From Propionibacteriaceae bacterium (lineage in GTDB: Bacteria; Actinomycetota; Actinomycetes; Propionibacteriales; Propionibacteriaceae): 21,070 nt of DNA. The stretch covers positions 1 through 21,070 of the forward strand of contig CAJPNZ010000047.1 of NCBI GenBank assembly GCA_905372155.1, in the 5' to 3' direction. The notes beneath the pieces are model-generated. The model saw nothing but the letters and a program-made list of their open reading frames with translations, was not told where the DNA came from and made no database searches. The translations under genes and the position numbers were made by a program. This document shows positions 1 to 7,110 of the stretch, in pieces (position 1 is the stretch's first letter; each line of letters starts with the position of its first letter).

Positions 1-933
1 CACTACCTGGGCAAGGAGACGGTGCAGAACATGTTGGCGATGCGTTTCGCCAACGAACTGTTCGAACCCTTCTGGAACCGCAACTACGTCTCCCACGTGG
101 AGATCACCATGGCCGAGGACATCGGCATCGGCGGCCGTGCCGGGTACTACGACGGGATCGGGGCGGCACGCGACGTCATCCAGAACCACCTGCTGCAGCT
201 GCTCGCCCTCGTCGCGATGGAGGAACCAACCAGTTTCGAGGCCACGCAGCTGCGAACGGAGAAGACGAAGGTGCTGGCGGCCGCCCGGGTTCCCTCCGAC
301 TACGCGGCCCACACGGCCCGCGGCCAGTACGCCACGGGCTGGCAGGGGGGCCAGCTGGTGCGCGGCTACCTGGAGGAGGATGGCGTCTCCCCCGATTCCC
401 GCACCGAGACCTACGCCGCCATCCGCGTCGATGTCGACAACCGTCGCTGGGCCGGGGTCCCGTTCTATCTGCGGACCGCCAAACGCATGCCGAGACGGGT
501 CACAGAGGTCGCCCTGGTGCTGAAGCAGGCACCACACCTGCCCTTCCCCGCCACCGAGACCGCGGCCCTGGGACAGAACGCCCTGGTGATGCGCGTCCAG
601 CCCGACGAGGGTGTCACCCTCCGGTTCGGAGCCAAGGTGCCGGGCACGCAGATGGAAATCCGTGACGTCTCCATGGACTTCGTCTACGGCGGCTCCTTCA
701 CGGAAACCTCCCCGGAGGCCTACGAGCGCCTGATCCTGGACGTGCTTCTGGGCGATCCGCCCCTGTTCCCGCAGCACGAGGAGGTGGAGCTCGGCTGGAA
801 GATCCTGGACCCGGTGCTCGACTACTGGGACTCGCTGCCCACCCAGCCGGATCCCTACGCGGCGGGCACCTGGGGTCCCGCCAGCGCAGCCGAGATGCTG
901 GCCCGTGACGGCAACGCCTGGCGCAGGCCGTAG
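1..933 (+). CDS. zwf: Glucose-6-phosphate dehydrogenase, C-terminal part (5' end outside window)
   Basis: Catalyses glucose 6-phosphate to 6-phosphogluconolactone with reduction of NADP+, the entry step of the oxidative pentose phosphate pathway in the cytosol. The frame is open from base 1 and begins with HYLGKETVQN, the family's substrate-binding and catalytic signature (normally preceded by Asp). The N-terminal Rossmann domain is therefore cut off by the window edge and about 310 C-terminal residues remain. Other family hallmarks follow, including the FANELFEPFWNRNYVSHVEI segment and FYLRTAKRMPRR. The stop is TAG at 931-933. Eleven bases later opcA starts behind a GAGGAGGA ribosome binding site, so the two genes are in one operon. 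An internal ATG at 31-33 is not the real start because the conserved motif lies upstream of it. Confidence 0.97.
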   Translation, partial: HYLGKETVQNMLAMRFANELFEPFWNRNYVSHVEITMAEDIGIGGRAGYYDGIGAARDVIQNHLLQLLALVAMEEPTSFEATQLRTEKTKVLAAARVPSDYAAHTARGQYATGWQGGQLVRGYLEEDGVSPDSRTETYAAIRVDVDNRRWAGVPFYLRTAKRMPRRVTEVALVLKQAPHLPFPATETAALGQNALVMRVQPDEGVTLRFGAKVPGTQMEIRDVSMDFVYGGSFTETSPEAYERLILDVLLGDPPLFPQHEEVELGWKILDPVLDYWDSLPTQPDPYAAGTWGPASAAEMLARDGNAWRRP

Positions 934-944
934 AGGAGGAAGCC

Positions 945-1847
945 GTGATCATCGAACTCAACAACACCACGACGCAGGACATCACCTCCGCGCTGATCAG
1001 GGCCCACCGGGAGGTCGGGCCGACCAGCGGCATGGTCCTGACGCTGCTGGCGATCACCGACGACGACCACCAGGACGAGGTGCTCTCCGCCGCCCGGGCC
1101 TCCGCCACGGCGCACCCGTCGCGGGTCATCGTCGTCTCCAAGGCCGGCGGGGAAACCCGCCTCCACGCGAAGATCCAGGTCGGCGAGGGGCTCCCGGGGG
1201 ATCTGATCGCCCTCAAGCTGCACGGCGAGCTGGCGCTGCACGGCGACTCCGTCGTGCTTCCCCTGCTGCTTCCCGACTCCCCCACGATCGTCTGGTGGCC
1301 CCACAAGGCCCCCGACGCCCTCGCCCAGGACCCGATCGGCAGGTTGGCCACCCGCCGGATCACCGACTCGATGGGGGCGCCGGATCCGCAGCTGGCCCTG
1401 GCGATCCGCGCCCGCAACCTGGCCCCCGGCGACACGGACCTGTGCTGGACCCGGATCACGCGCTGGCGCGCACTGCTGGCCGCCGCCCTGGACCAGTTCC
1501 CCCGCCACGTCACCTCCGCCCTGGTGCGCTCAACCCCCGACAACGCCTGCTCCACTCTGCTGGTGGCCTGGCTGGAGCAGCAGCTGGACGTCCCGGTGCT
1601 GCACGAGGACAGCGACCAGCCCGGCATCTCGGAGGCGAGGCTGACCACCGACCAGGGCGACATCGTCATCAACCGGGGGCGCTCCGAAGCCATCGCCCGT
1701 TACGCCGTGCCTGGCCAGCCGGAGCGAAAAATTGCGCTGAAACGGCGTCCCCTCACGGAACTGCTCTTGGAGGAATTGCAGCGCATGGACCCCGACGACG
1801 TCTTCGAATCGGTGGTGAGTCGCATCGCCTCACAGGTGGGTGAGTGA
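945..1847 (+). CDS. opcA: OpcA, glucose-6-phosphate dehydrogenase assembly protein
   Basis: Accessory protein needed for assembly or allosteric activation of G6PDH in cyanobacteria and actinobacteria. It is not itself an enzyme as far as is known. The 300-residue product has typical OpcA stretches: IVWWPHKAPD in the middle, DLCWTRITRWRALLAAALDQ, and a C-terminal half containing KIALKRRPLTELL. The start is GTG at 945, chosen because GAGGAGGA at 933-940 lies at proper spacing and the first residues (MIIELNNTTTQDI) match the family N-terminus. It sits between zwf and pgl, the usual actinobacterial order. The stop TGA (1845-1847) overlaps the pgl start, implying translational coupling. Confidence 0.95.
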   Translation: MIIELNNTTTQDITSALIRAHREVGPTSGMVLTLLAITDDDHQDEVLSAARASATAHPSRVIVVSKAGGETRLHAKIQVGEGLPGDLIALKLHGELALHGDSVVLPLLLPDSPTIVWWPHKAPDALAQDPIGRLATRRITDSMGAPDPQLALAIRARNLAPGDTDLCWTRITRWRALLAAALDQFPRHVTSALVRSTPDNACSTLLVAWLEQQLDVPVLHEDSDQPGISEARLTTDQGDIVINRGRSEAIARYAVPGQPERKIALKRRPLTELLLEELQRMDPDDVFESVVSRIASQVGE

Positions 1848-2578
1848 TGTTCAGTCGGGTCGTACGCCTGGCATCGGCGCAGCAGGTGGCCGATGTGGTC
1901 GCGCGCCGGTTCATGACACGGATCACGAAGTTGTTGGAAGGTCATGGCGATGTACATGTCTGTCTGACCGGTGGGGGAACCGCCGATCTGGTCTATGAAC
2001 GTTTCGCCAACCTGGCCGCCGAGGCGAAGATCGACCTGGGGCGCCTTCACCTGTGGTGGGGGGATGAACGTTTCGTGGCCGCCACGGATCCGGACAGGAA
2101 CTCCCTCCAGGCCATCAGCCGGCTGGGCCGTACCCTGCCCATCCAGTCGGCGCGAATTCACATGATGGCGGCGCGCGACGGTCGTGCGGACCCGCACGAC
2201 AGTGCATCCGAATACGCTGCCGAGTTGGGGGAAACCCGCTTCGACCTGACCTTCCTGGGGATGGGCCCTGACGGGCACGTCGCCTCGATCTTCCCGGGAC
2301 ATCCGAGTTTCGACTCCACCTCCCGCAGCGTGATCGGGGTAACGGACTCCCCGAAACTACCCTCGGAGCGCATCTCGTTGACGATCCCGACCCTCAACCG
2401 ATCCGATGAGGTCTGGTTCATCGTGACAGGAGCCGGCAAGGCGGATGCGCTGATCCGGGCTCTCGACGGTGACGAGTCCCTGCCCGCATCCCACGTCCAC
2501 GGGCAGCAGGCCACGTACTGGTTCGTCGACGACGCGGCCGCCTCAAAGTTGCCGCCCCGCTACGTCTGCCCTCTCTGA
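1847..2578 (+). CDS. pgl: 6-phosphogluconolactonase
   Basis: Hydrolyses 6-phosphogluconolactone to 6-phosphogluconate, the second oxidative pentose phosphate step. The 243-residue cytosolic protein has the NagB/Pgl-type fold signatures: LTGGGTADLVYE (about 40-51), HLWWGDERFV (about 68-77), DRNS, and FLGMGPDGHVASIFPGH (about 136-152) with the catalytic-region His. Two starts are possible: ATG 1847, overlapping the opcA stop by one base, or GTG 1844, overlapping it by four. I prefer ATG, but the difference is one residue. It is the last gene of the zwf-opcA-pgl operon in this window. Its 3' end overlaps the convergent GNAT gene by 19 bases, and I see no terminator between them. Confidence 0.95.
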   Translation: MFSRVVRLASAQQVADVVARRFMTRITKLLEGHGDVHVCLTGGGTADLVYERFANLAAEAKIDLGRLHLWWGDERFVAATDPDRNSLQAISRLGRTLPIQSARIHMMAARDGRADPHDSASEYAAELGETRFDLTFLGMGPDGHVASIFPGHPSFDSTSRSVIGVTDSPKLPSERISLTIPTLNRSDEVWFIVTGAGKADALIRALDGDESLPASHVHGQQATYWFVDDAAASKLPPRYVCPL

Positions 2579-3663
2579 GCGGCAGATTCCACGGCTTCCC
2601 TGACGGCCTGGAACATTCCGAGCGCGGCGGCCCTGCGGAATCCGAGGGTCTCGTTGACGGCCAGCATGTGATGGTTCTCCGCTGCGTTGAAGGTGTGGAC
2701 CGCGGGGGCCTGGGGCAGGGCGGCGTGCACCGCTTCCAGGTTGGCGGCCTTGACCAGCGTTCCCAACCGGTGGCCGCGATACTCGGGAAGCACGATGGTG
2801 TCCCTCTGGTGGATCATGCCGTCGGGCCGCTCACGCGATGCGAACAGCTCATTCAACGCCACGACCCTTCCTGTTGGTTCGTGCACCACGATCCCGAGGA
2901 AAAGCCGGTTCGTCGAGCTGAATCGCGCATACTCCGCGTGCACGCGGTCCGCATCCCAGGAGGTCTCGGGAATGATCAGCCCACCGGGTGGCGCATCGGT
3001 GCTCATGCTTTGTTTCAGCACCGCAACACCGGCCGCCCACGGCGGGGGCACCTCCCCCTCCAGGCAGTGCACCTCGTAGTCCGACCCGGCCGCGGCCCCG
3101 GCCGTGGCGAGAACATCGCTCAGCGCGACGGCCGGGGCGGCGAAGTCGTAACGGGAGTACCACATCACCTGTCCCAGGACGAAGCCGTGACGTAGGGCGA
3201 ATCGCGCTCGTGGGCTGGAGGCCAACAGCGCCCCCTCACCGACGGGACTGGGCAACGCTTCGTCGCCCGGGCCCGGCACCGGGGTCGGAACCTCGAGGTT
3301 GACGTAGCGGGTTCCGGGTTCCAGGGCTGACTGCACCACCTCCGCGAGCGCCTGGCCGATTCCCCGCCGCCTGCACCCGGGCGTGACGTAGACGTGCGCC
3401 CTCGCACCTTCGGGCTCGTCCACGAGATCCACCACCAGCTTGGCAAAACCGACGGGCCGGTCCTTGATCCAGGCCAGCCAGCGTCGCACCCGGTTCTCGG
3501 TGAGGGCGGCATGCGCAGCTTTCAGGTCGACCTCCGGGCTGTTCCGGGGTCCTTGGGGGCCGAGCGCCTCGACGCTGTCGTCGGCGTTCATGCGACAGTA
3601 GGCAGTCCATTCCTCGCCCGCGTGCCCGGGAAGAGCGAATTCGCGGATCTCGAAACCAGTCAC
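2560..3663 (-). CDS. GNAT family N-acetyltransferase with two GNAT domains
   Basis: Predicted acetyl-CoA-dependent acyltransferase; the substrate is unknown. The 367-residue protein carries two GNAT repeats. The N-terminal one has the acetyl-CoA pyrophosphate-binding motif A in CRRRGIGQAL (97-106). The C-terminal one has YRGHRLGTLV (295-304) followed by the HTFNAAENHHMLAVNETLGFR segment typical of the last strands of the fold. Tandem GNAT proteins of this size are common in actinobacteria and include mycothiol synthase, but nothing here specifically identifies MshD. The start is GTG 3663, preceded on the minus strand by AAGGTGAG. It stands alone between convergent pgl and divergent nfeD, so it is probably monocistronic. 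No membrane segment or signal peptide is visible. Confidence 0.85.
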   Translation of the reverse strand: MTGFEIREFALPGHAGEEWTAYCRMNADDSVEALGPQGPRNSPEVDLKAAHAALTENRVRRWLAWIKDRPVGFAKLVVDLVDEPEGARAHVYVTPGCRRRGIGQALAEVVQSALEPGTRYVNLEVPTPVPGPGDEALPSPVGEGALLASSPRARFALRHGFVLGQVMWYSRYDFAAPAVALSDVLATAGAAAGSDYEVHCLEGEVPPPWAAGVAVLKQSMSTDAPPGGLIIPETSWDADRVHAEYARFSSTNRLFLGIVVHEPTGRVVALNELFASRERPDGMIHQRDTIVLPEYRGHRLGTLVKAANLEAVHAALPQAPAVHTFNAAENHHMLAVNETLGFRRAAALGMFQAVREAVESAAQRGQT

Positions 3664-3816
3664 TGTCTCACCTTAACGTCCGGTTTGGGCAACGCTTCCG
3701 ATAACTTTGATCCATGAAGAGGATCGCGCGGCCAGCACGGGGAGCCACCGGTTGCAACGCATCTCCGAGGCTTGGCGAACCGCGGTCCGCCTTCGGACGG
3801 CGCACCGGGAGTTACC

Positions 3817-4281
3817 ATGACTGATTTCCTGACCTGGCTCGGCCAGAACCCGTGGGCGGCCTGGGGTGTGCTGGCGCTGCTGCTCGCAGCGGCCGAGCTG
3901 CTCACCCTCGACCTGACACTGCTGATGCTCGCGGCCGGTGCTCTCGCCGGCGGAGTGGTTGCGCTGCTGTTCCCCCAGCTGTTGTGGCTCCAGGTGATCG
4001 TCGGTCTGACCACAGCGGTGGCCACCCTCTTCCTGCTGCGTCCCACGCTCCTGGAGAAAGCTCGCCGCGCTCCGGGATACCGTTCCTCCCTCGATGACCT
4101 GATCGGCTCGTTCGGGGATGTGACCACCCGGATCACCGCGAACTCGGGCGAGGCCAAGGTGGATGGCCAGATCTGGCAGGCCCGCAGCTACGACGACACC
4201 ATCACGATCGAGGCCGGGGAGAGAATCGAGGTCTACAAACTCGACGGAATCACCTTGATCGTCTACCCCATCGCCCGCTGA
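3817..4281 (+). CDS. NfeD-like membrane protein with C-terminal OB-fold domain
   Basis: Short-form NfeD family protein of 154 residues. NfeD proteins are partners of SPFH/stomatin-like proteins and are thought to help organise membrane microdomains; the exact role is not established. Hydrophobic segments span about residues 10-55 (WAAWGVLALLLAAAELLTLD onward) and about 56-75. A soluble C-terminal domain (about 88-154, DLIGSFGDVTTRI to ITLIVYPIAR) has the OB-fold pattern of the family. An upstream in-frame ATG at 3772 would add 15 charged, unconserved residues. The ATG at 3817 is preferred because GGGAG lies about six bases upstream and the hydrophobic region then begins near the N-terminus. 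The SPFH gene follows after 22 bases, the classic NfeD-stomatin pairing. Confidence 0.88.
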   Translation: MTDFLTWLGQNPWAAWGVLALLLAAAELLTLDLTLLMLAAGALAGGVVALLFPQLLWLQVIVGLTTAVATLFLLRPTLLEKARRAPGYRSSLDDLIGSFGDVTTRITANSGEAKVDGQIWQARSYDDTITIEAGERIEVYKLDGITLIVYPIAR

Positions 4282-4303
4282 CCAGAAACCGCAAGGAGCG
4301 ACA

Positions 4304-5470
4304 TTGCCCGCACTCACCATCGTTCTCATTGTTCTTGCCGTCGTCGTGGTCATGCTGCTGGCCGCGACCCTGAAGATCATCCGCCAACAGCAGGTGGCCA
4401 TAGTCGAACGGCTCGGCAAGTTCCGCAAGGTACTCGATCCTGGACCGCACCTGGTGGTTCCTTTCCTCGACCAGATCCGATATGCCCTCGACATGCGCGA
4501 GGAGGTGGTGCCGTTCCCGCCCCAGGGAGTCATCACCGAGGACAACCTCATCGTCTCGATCGACTCGGTGATCTACTTCCAGATCGTCGATCCGGTCCGG
4601 GCAGCCTACGAGGCGCAGAACTACCGTGCCGCCATCGAACAGCTGACCATGACCACCCTGCGCAACATCATCGGCGGCATGGACCTGGAGGCCACCCTCA
4701 CGTCCCGTGAGGAGATCAACAAGCGCCTGCGTGCGGTACTGGACGAGGCGACCGGCAAATGGGGAATCAAGGTCAACCGGGTCGAGCTGCGCACCATCGA
4801 GCCGCCACCGACCATCCGCGACGCCATGGAGAAAGGCGCCCGAGCGGAACGCGACAAGCGGGCCTCGATCCTGCTGGCCGAGGGACAGCGTCAGTCCCAG
4901 ATCCTCTCTGCTGGCGGCGACCGGGAGGCCGCGATTCTCCGCGCCCAGGGCGACCGCGAAGCTGCCGTCCTCCGCGCCCAGGCCGACAGGCAGGCCCAGA
5001 TGCTGCGCGCCGAGGGCGAGGCCCAGGCCATCACCACGGTGTTCAGCGCCATCCACGCCGCGGAGCCGGACCAGGCCCTGCTCGCCTACCAGTACATGCA
5101 AATGCTGCCCCGCCTGGCCAATGGCGATTCGAACAAGATGTGGATCGTCCCCAGCGAGCTCAGCGACGCCCTGAAGGGCCTGGGGCAGGTGGCGAACCCC
5201 ACCGATGTGCGAGACTACGTCTCACGGGCTTCCCAGCACTTCTCCGCCCCGAAGCCGGTCGACGTGCACGCTGAGATAGCGGAACAGGCCCGCAAGGACC
5301 ACGAACAGAGCAGCGCCACGGTGGAGCAGGCCATAGCCGATGCCCAGGCCATGGAGGGTGGCGGAGGTACCCGGCGGCCGGGGCAGCCCTCTCCGCAACC
5401 GCAACACCAGAATCCCGATTCTCCGGGGGCCTGGGGGCCGCACCCCGGCGGCCCGTACGGCGCTCAGTGA
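4304..5470 (+). CDS. SPFH/Band 7 (stomatin-like, QmcA-type) membrane protein
   Basis: Membrane-anchored SPFH protein of 388 residues, probably a scaffold of membrane microdomains and a partner of the preceding NfeD-like protein. An N-terminal hydrophobic anchor (about 3-24) is followed by the Band 7 domain, with IIRQQQVAIVERLGKF, DPGPHLVVPFLDQI, the VIYFQIVDPVRAAYE region and TLRNIIGGMDLEATLTSREEIN. A charged helical region with 11-residue repeats (about 195-238) comes next. The tail, roughly the last 40 residues, is rich in Pro, Gly and Gln and probably disordered. The start is TTG at 4304, a rare codon here. It is supported by AAGGAG at 4293-4298 and by the hydrophobic anchor starting immediately after it. 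The gene ends just before the hairpin at 5494-5535. Confidence 0.92.
   Translation: MPALTIVLIVLAVVVVMLLAATLKIIRQQQVAIVERLGKFRKVLDPGPHLVVPFLDQIRYALDMREEVVPFPPQGVITEDNLIVSIDSVIYFQIVDPVRAAYEAQNYRAAIEQLTMTTLRNIIGGMDLEATLTSREEINKRLRAVLDEATGKWGIKVNRVELRTIEPPPTIRDAMEKGARAERDKRASILLAEGQRQSQILSAGGDREAAILRAQGDREAAVLRAQADRQAQMLRAEGEAQAITTVFSAIHAAEPDQALLAYQYMQMLPRLANGDSNKMWIVPSELSDALKGLGQVANPTDVRDYVSRASQHFSAPKPVDVHAEIAEQARKDHEQSSATVEQAIADAQAMEGGGGTRRPGQPSPQPQHQNPDSPGAWGPHPGGPYGAQ
4919..5017 (+). repeat. Three tandem 33-bp units encoding 11-residue repeats in the SPFH gene
   Basis: Three consecutive in-frame 33-base units (4919-4951, 4952-4984, 4985-5017) encode DREAAILRAQG, DREAAVLRAQA and DRQAQMLRAEG. 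A diverged unit (EGQRQSQILSAGG) precedes them. The 11-residue period and the alternation of charged residues, Ala and Leu suggest a long right-handed coiled coil, as in the stalk of stomatin/flotillin proteins. The first two units are nearly identical in protein but differ at several third codon positions, so the repeat is not a very recent duplication. Confidence 0.85.
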
Positions 5471-5493
5471 TACAGCAGCCCCGGAAACAGAAA

Positions 5494-5535
5494 GAGCGAA
5501 TCCCCGTCCGGCTCCGGCCGGGCGGGGATTCGCTC
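5494..5535 (-). terminator. Rho-independent terminator after rbpA; may also stop the SPFH gene
   Basis: Perfect 13-bp stem: GAGCGAATCCCCG (5494-5506) pairs with CGGGGATTCGCTC (5523-5535). The 16-base loop can itself pair CCGG with CCGG. Read on the minus strand the hairpin is followed by TTTCTGTTT, a reasonable U-rich tail, and it lies 20 bases past the rbpA stop. On the plus strand the tail (ACAACTGG) is poor, but the strong stem lies 23 bases after the SPFH stop and between convergent genes, so bidirectional action is plausible. Confidence 0.85.
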
Positions 5536-5555
5536 ACAACTGGTTGTTCGTCTCG

Positions 5556-5912
5556 TCAGTAGAGGATTTCGCCGGCCGCCCGGCGGGCCCTCAGCGAGGA
5601 CACCGCTTCCTCCAGGATCTGGGCCGCCTCCGCATCGGTACGGCGTTCCTTCACATAGGCGAGATGGGTCTTGTACGGGGTGATCTTCGGTGGTGGCGGC
5701 GGGTTCTCCGCGTCAGTGTTGGCGGGCAGCCCGCAGCGGGGACAATCCCAGGACTCAGGAATCACCGCGTCGGCGGCGAATGCGGGGCGGGTCTCGTGCC
5801 CGCTTGCACAGTAGTAGGAGACGTGAAGCCTCGGGGCAGCGTCGCCCCTTTCGGCCTCACCCATTGGTCCGGCGCCGACTCGGCTACCCCGGATGGCGTT
5901 GCCACCTGCCAC
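5556..5912 (-). CDS. rbpA: RbpA, RNA polymerase-binding protein
   Basis: Actinobacteria-specific RNA polymerase partner that binds the principal sigma factor and the core enzyme and stimulates open-complex formation. The 118-residue product starts with GNAIRGSRVGAGPMGEAERG, the RbpA N-terminal tail and core-domain start. It has a zinc-ribbon-like set C35, H39, C57 and C60 (YYCASGHETR and CPRCG). It ends with the basic linker and sigma-interaction helix (about 80-118, THLAYVKERRTDAEAAQILEEA). The start is GTG 5912, supported by GAGGAG seven bases upstream. It lies 33 bases downstream of secG on the same strand, so it may be cotranscribed or have its own promoter inside secG. A strong terminator follows. 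Confidence 0.96.
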   Translation of the reverse strand: MAGGNAIRGSRVGAGPMGEAERGDAAPRLHVSYYCASGHETRPAFAADAVIPESWDCPRCGLPANTDAENPPPPPKITPYKTHLAYVKERRTDAEAAQILEEAVSSLRARRAAGEILY

Positions 5913-5945
5913 AACTACTCCTCAAGGTTCGGAAACATTCTCTTC

Positions 5946-6206
5946 TCAGGCGCCGATGCGGTAGAGCACCAGCAGCCCGACGATCGCCAACACCCAGATC
6001 AGCGTCAACACAAGGGTGATGCGGTCCAATCGCCGCTCGGCGGTGGACACACCGCCCATGGAAGTGGACATGCCGCCACCGAACAGGTCGGACATACCGC
6101 CACCGCGGCCCTTGTGGAGGAGTACTGACAGAGCCAGCAACGCACTCAGAATGATCAGGATGACCGACAGGGTGGCTATGGGCCAGCTGACGAGGGGGAC
6201 AATCAC
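5946..6206 (-). CDS. secG: SecG, preprotein translocase subunit
   Basis: Small membrane subunit of the SecYEG protein-export channel. The family signature LLHKGRGGGMSDLFGGGMSTS lies between two transmembrane helices (ATLSVILIILSALLALSVLL and ITLVLTLIWVLAIVGLLVLY). With the start at GTG 6206 the product is 86 residues, close to actinobacterial SecG lengths. GTG 6242 in the same frame would give 98 residues with an atypical N-terminal extension. Neither start has a good ribosome binding site. GTG 6206 has a TAAACT -10-like hexamer ending seven bases before it, so translation of a leaderless mRNA is likely. A terminator separates it from tpiA, so an own promoter is needed. Confidence 0.82.
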   Translation of the reverse strand: MIVPLVSWPIATLSVILIILSALLALSVLLHKGRGGGMSDLFGGGMSTSMGGVSTAERRLDRITLVLTLIWVLAIVGLLVLYRIGA

Positions 6207-6213
6207 GCGCAGT

Positions 6214-6219
6214 AGTTTA
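6214..6219 (-). promoter_or_regulatory. Candidate -10 element for secG (possible leaderless transcript)
   Basis: On the minus strand TAAACT fits the actinobacterial TANNNT -10 pattern and ends seven bases before GTG 6206. This places the start site at or next to the start codon. No convincing -35 hexamer is seen at 17-18 bases. The terminator at 6285-6317 makes a promoter in this short region necessary. Confidence 0.4.
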
Positions 6220-6284
6220 ACCGAGGGAATCAAATCCACCACATCGCGGGGGCCTCATGACGTTTCATCCGATGGCTCGAAAAT

Positions 6285-6317
6285 GGGGTTGTCACCAGCA
6301 AAACCGGTGACAACCCC
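6285..6317 (-). terminator. Rho-independent terminator after tpiA
   Basis: Perfect 12-bp stem: GGGGTTGTCACC (6285-6296) pairs with GGTGACAACCCC (6306-6317), with a 9-base loop. On the minus strand it is followed by ATTTTCG. It begins 18 bases after the tpiA stop codon, so it closes the gapA-pgk-tpiA unit and separates it from secG. Confidence 0.88.
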
Positions 6318-6335
6318 TTTGCGCGGAACTGCTTC

Positions 6336-7109
6336 TCAGGAGAACAGAACGATCGAGGCGAACTCCTCGGCCTTCAGGCTGGCTCCGCCGACGAGGGCGC
6401 CGTCGACATCCGGCTGGGCCATGATCTCGGCCACGTTGGAAGCCTTCACGGACCCCCCGTACTGGATCCGGACCGCATCCGCGGCGGTTCGGTCGTACAG
6501 CCTCGCGACCTCGTCGCGGATCGCGCCACAGACCTCCTGGGCATCCTCGGGTGTGGCCACCTCGCCCGTGCCGATGGCCCACACCGGCTCGTAGGCGATG
6601 ACGAGCGACGCCACCTTCTCGGCGGGGATCCCCTTCAGGCAGCCACGAACCTGCTCGAGGGTGTACGCGACCTGGCGGCCTTCCTTGCGAACGTCCAGGC
6701 CCTCACCGCAGCAGATGATGGGGGTCATGTCCCCCGCCAGGACCTTCAGGGCCTTGGCGTTGATCAGGGCATCGGTCTCACCGTGGTACTCGCGCCGCTC
6801 CGAGTGTCCGACCACCACGTAGCGAACGCCCAGCTTCGCCAACATTCCGGCACTGATCTCACCCGTGTAGGCACCCGAATCGTGCTCGGAGACGTTCTGC
6901 GCCCCGAGCTGGATCGGGAACCGGTCCCCCTCGATGAGGGTCTGTACGGTACGCAGATCCGTGAACGGTGGAATGACCACACAGTCGACGGAGCTACCGT
7001 CGTACTCCTTGTCGGCCAAGGTCCACGCCAGTTTCTGGACGAGCCCCGTCGCCTCGACGTGGTTCAGGTTCATCTTCCAGTTGCCGGCCATGATCGGTTT
7101 GCGTGCCAT
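6336..7109 (-). CDS. tpiA: Triosephosphate isomerase
   Basis: Interconverts dihydroxyacetone phosphate and glyceraldehyde 3-phosphate in glycolysis and gluconeogenesis. The 257-residue TIM barrel is complete, with the substrate-binding Lys12 in NWKMN (10-14), electrophile His102 in VVVGHSERR, and catalytic base Glu174 in AYEPVWAIGTG. The phosphate-gripping YGGSVK and GGASLK segments are near the C-terminus. ATG 7109 is one base after the pgk stop. AAGGAAGG at the pgk 3' end serves as ribosome binding site, so the two genes are cotranscribed and probably translationally coupled. A strong terminator follows the gene. Confidence 0.98.
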   Translation of the reverse strand: MARKPIMAGNWKMNLNHVEATGLVQKLAWTLADKEYDGSSVDCVVIPPFTDLRTVQTLIEGDRFPIQLGAQNVSEHDSGAYTGEISAGMLAKLGVRYVVVGHSERREYHGETDALINAKALKVLAGDMTPIICCGEGLDVRKEGRQVAYTLEQVRGCLKGIPAEKVASLVIAYEPVWAIGTGEVATPEDAQEVCGAIRDEVARLYDRTAADAVRIQYGGSVKASNVAEIMAQPDVDGALVGGASLKAEEFASIVLFS

Positions 7110-7110
7110 G

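Noticed and set aside
698..1693. Long minus-strand open frame opposite zwf and opcA (331 codons)
   Set aside because: It is a shadow of high-GC coding DNA. The translation is low-complexity Ser/Arg/Pro-rich and the plus-strand genes are certain.
3785..3798. GTCCG-CCTT-CGGAC hairpin upstream of nfeD
   Set aside because: Only five base pairs, with no tail or conserved context; not enough to claim a regulatory element.
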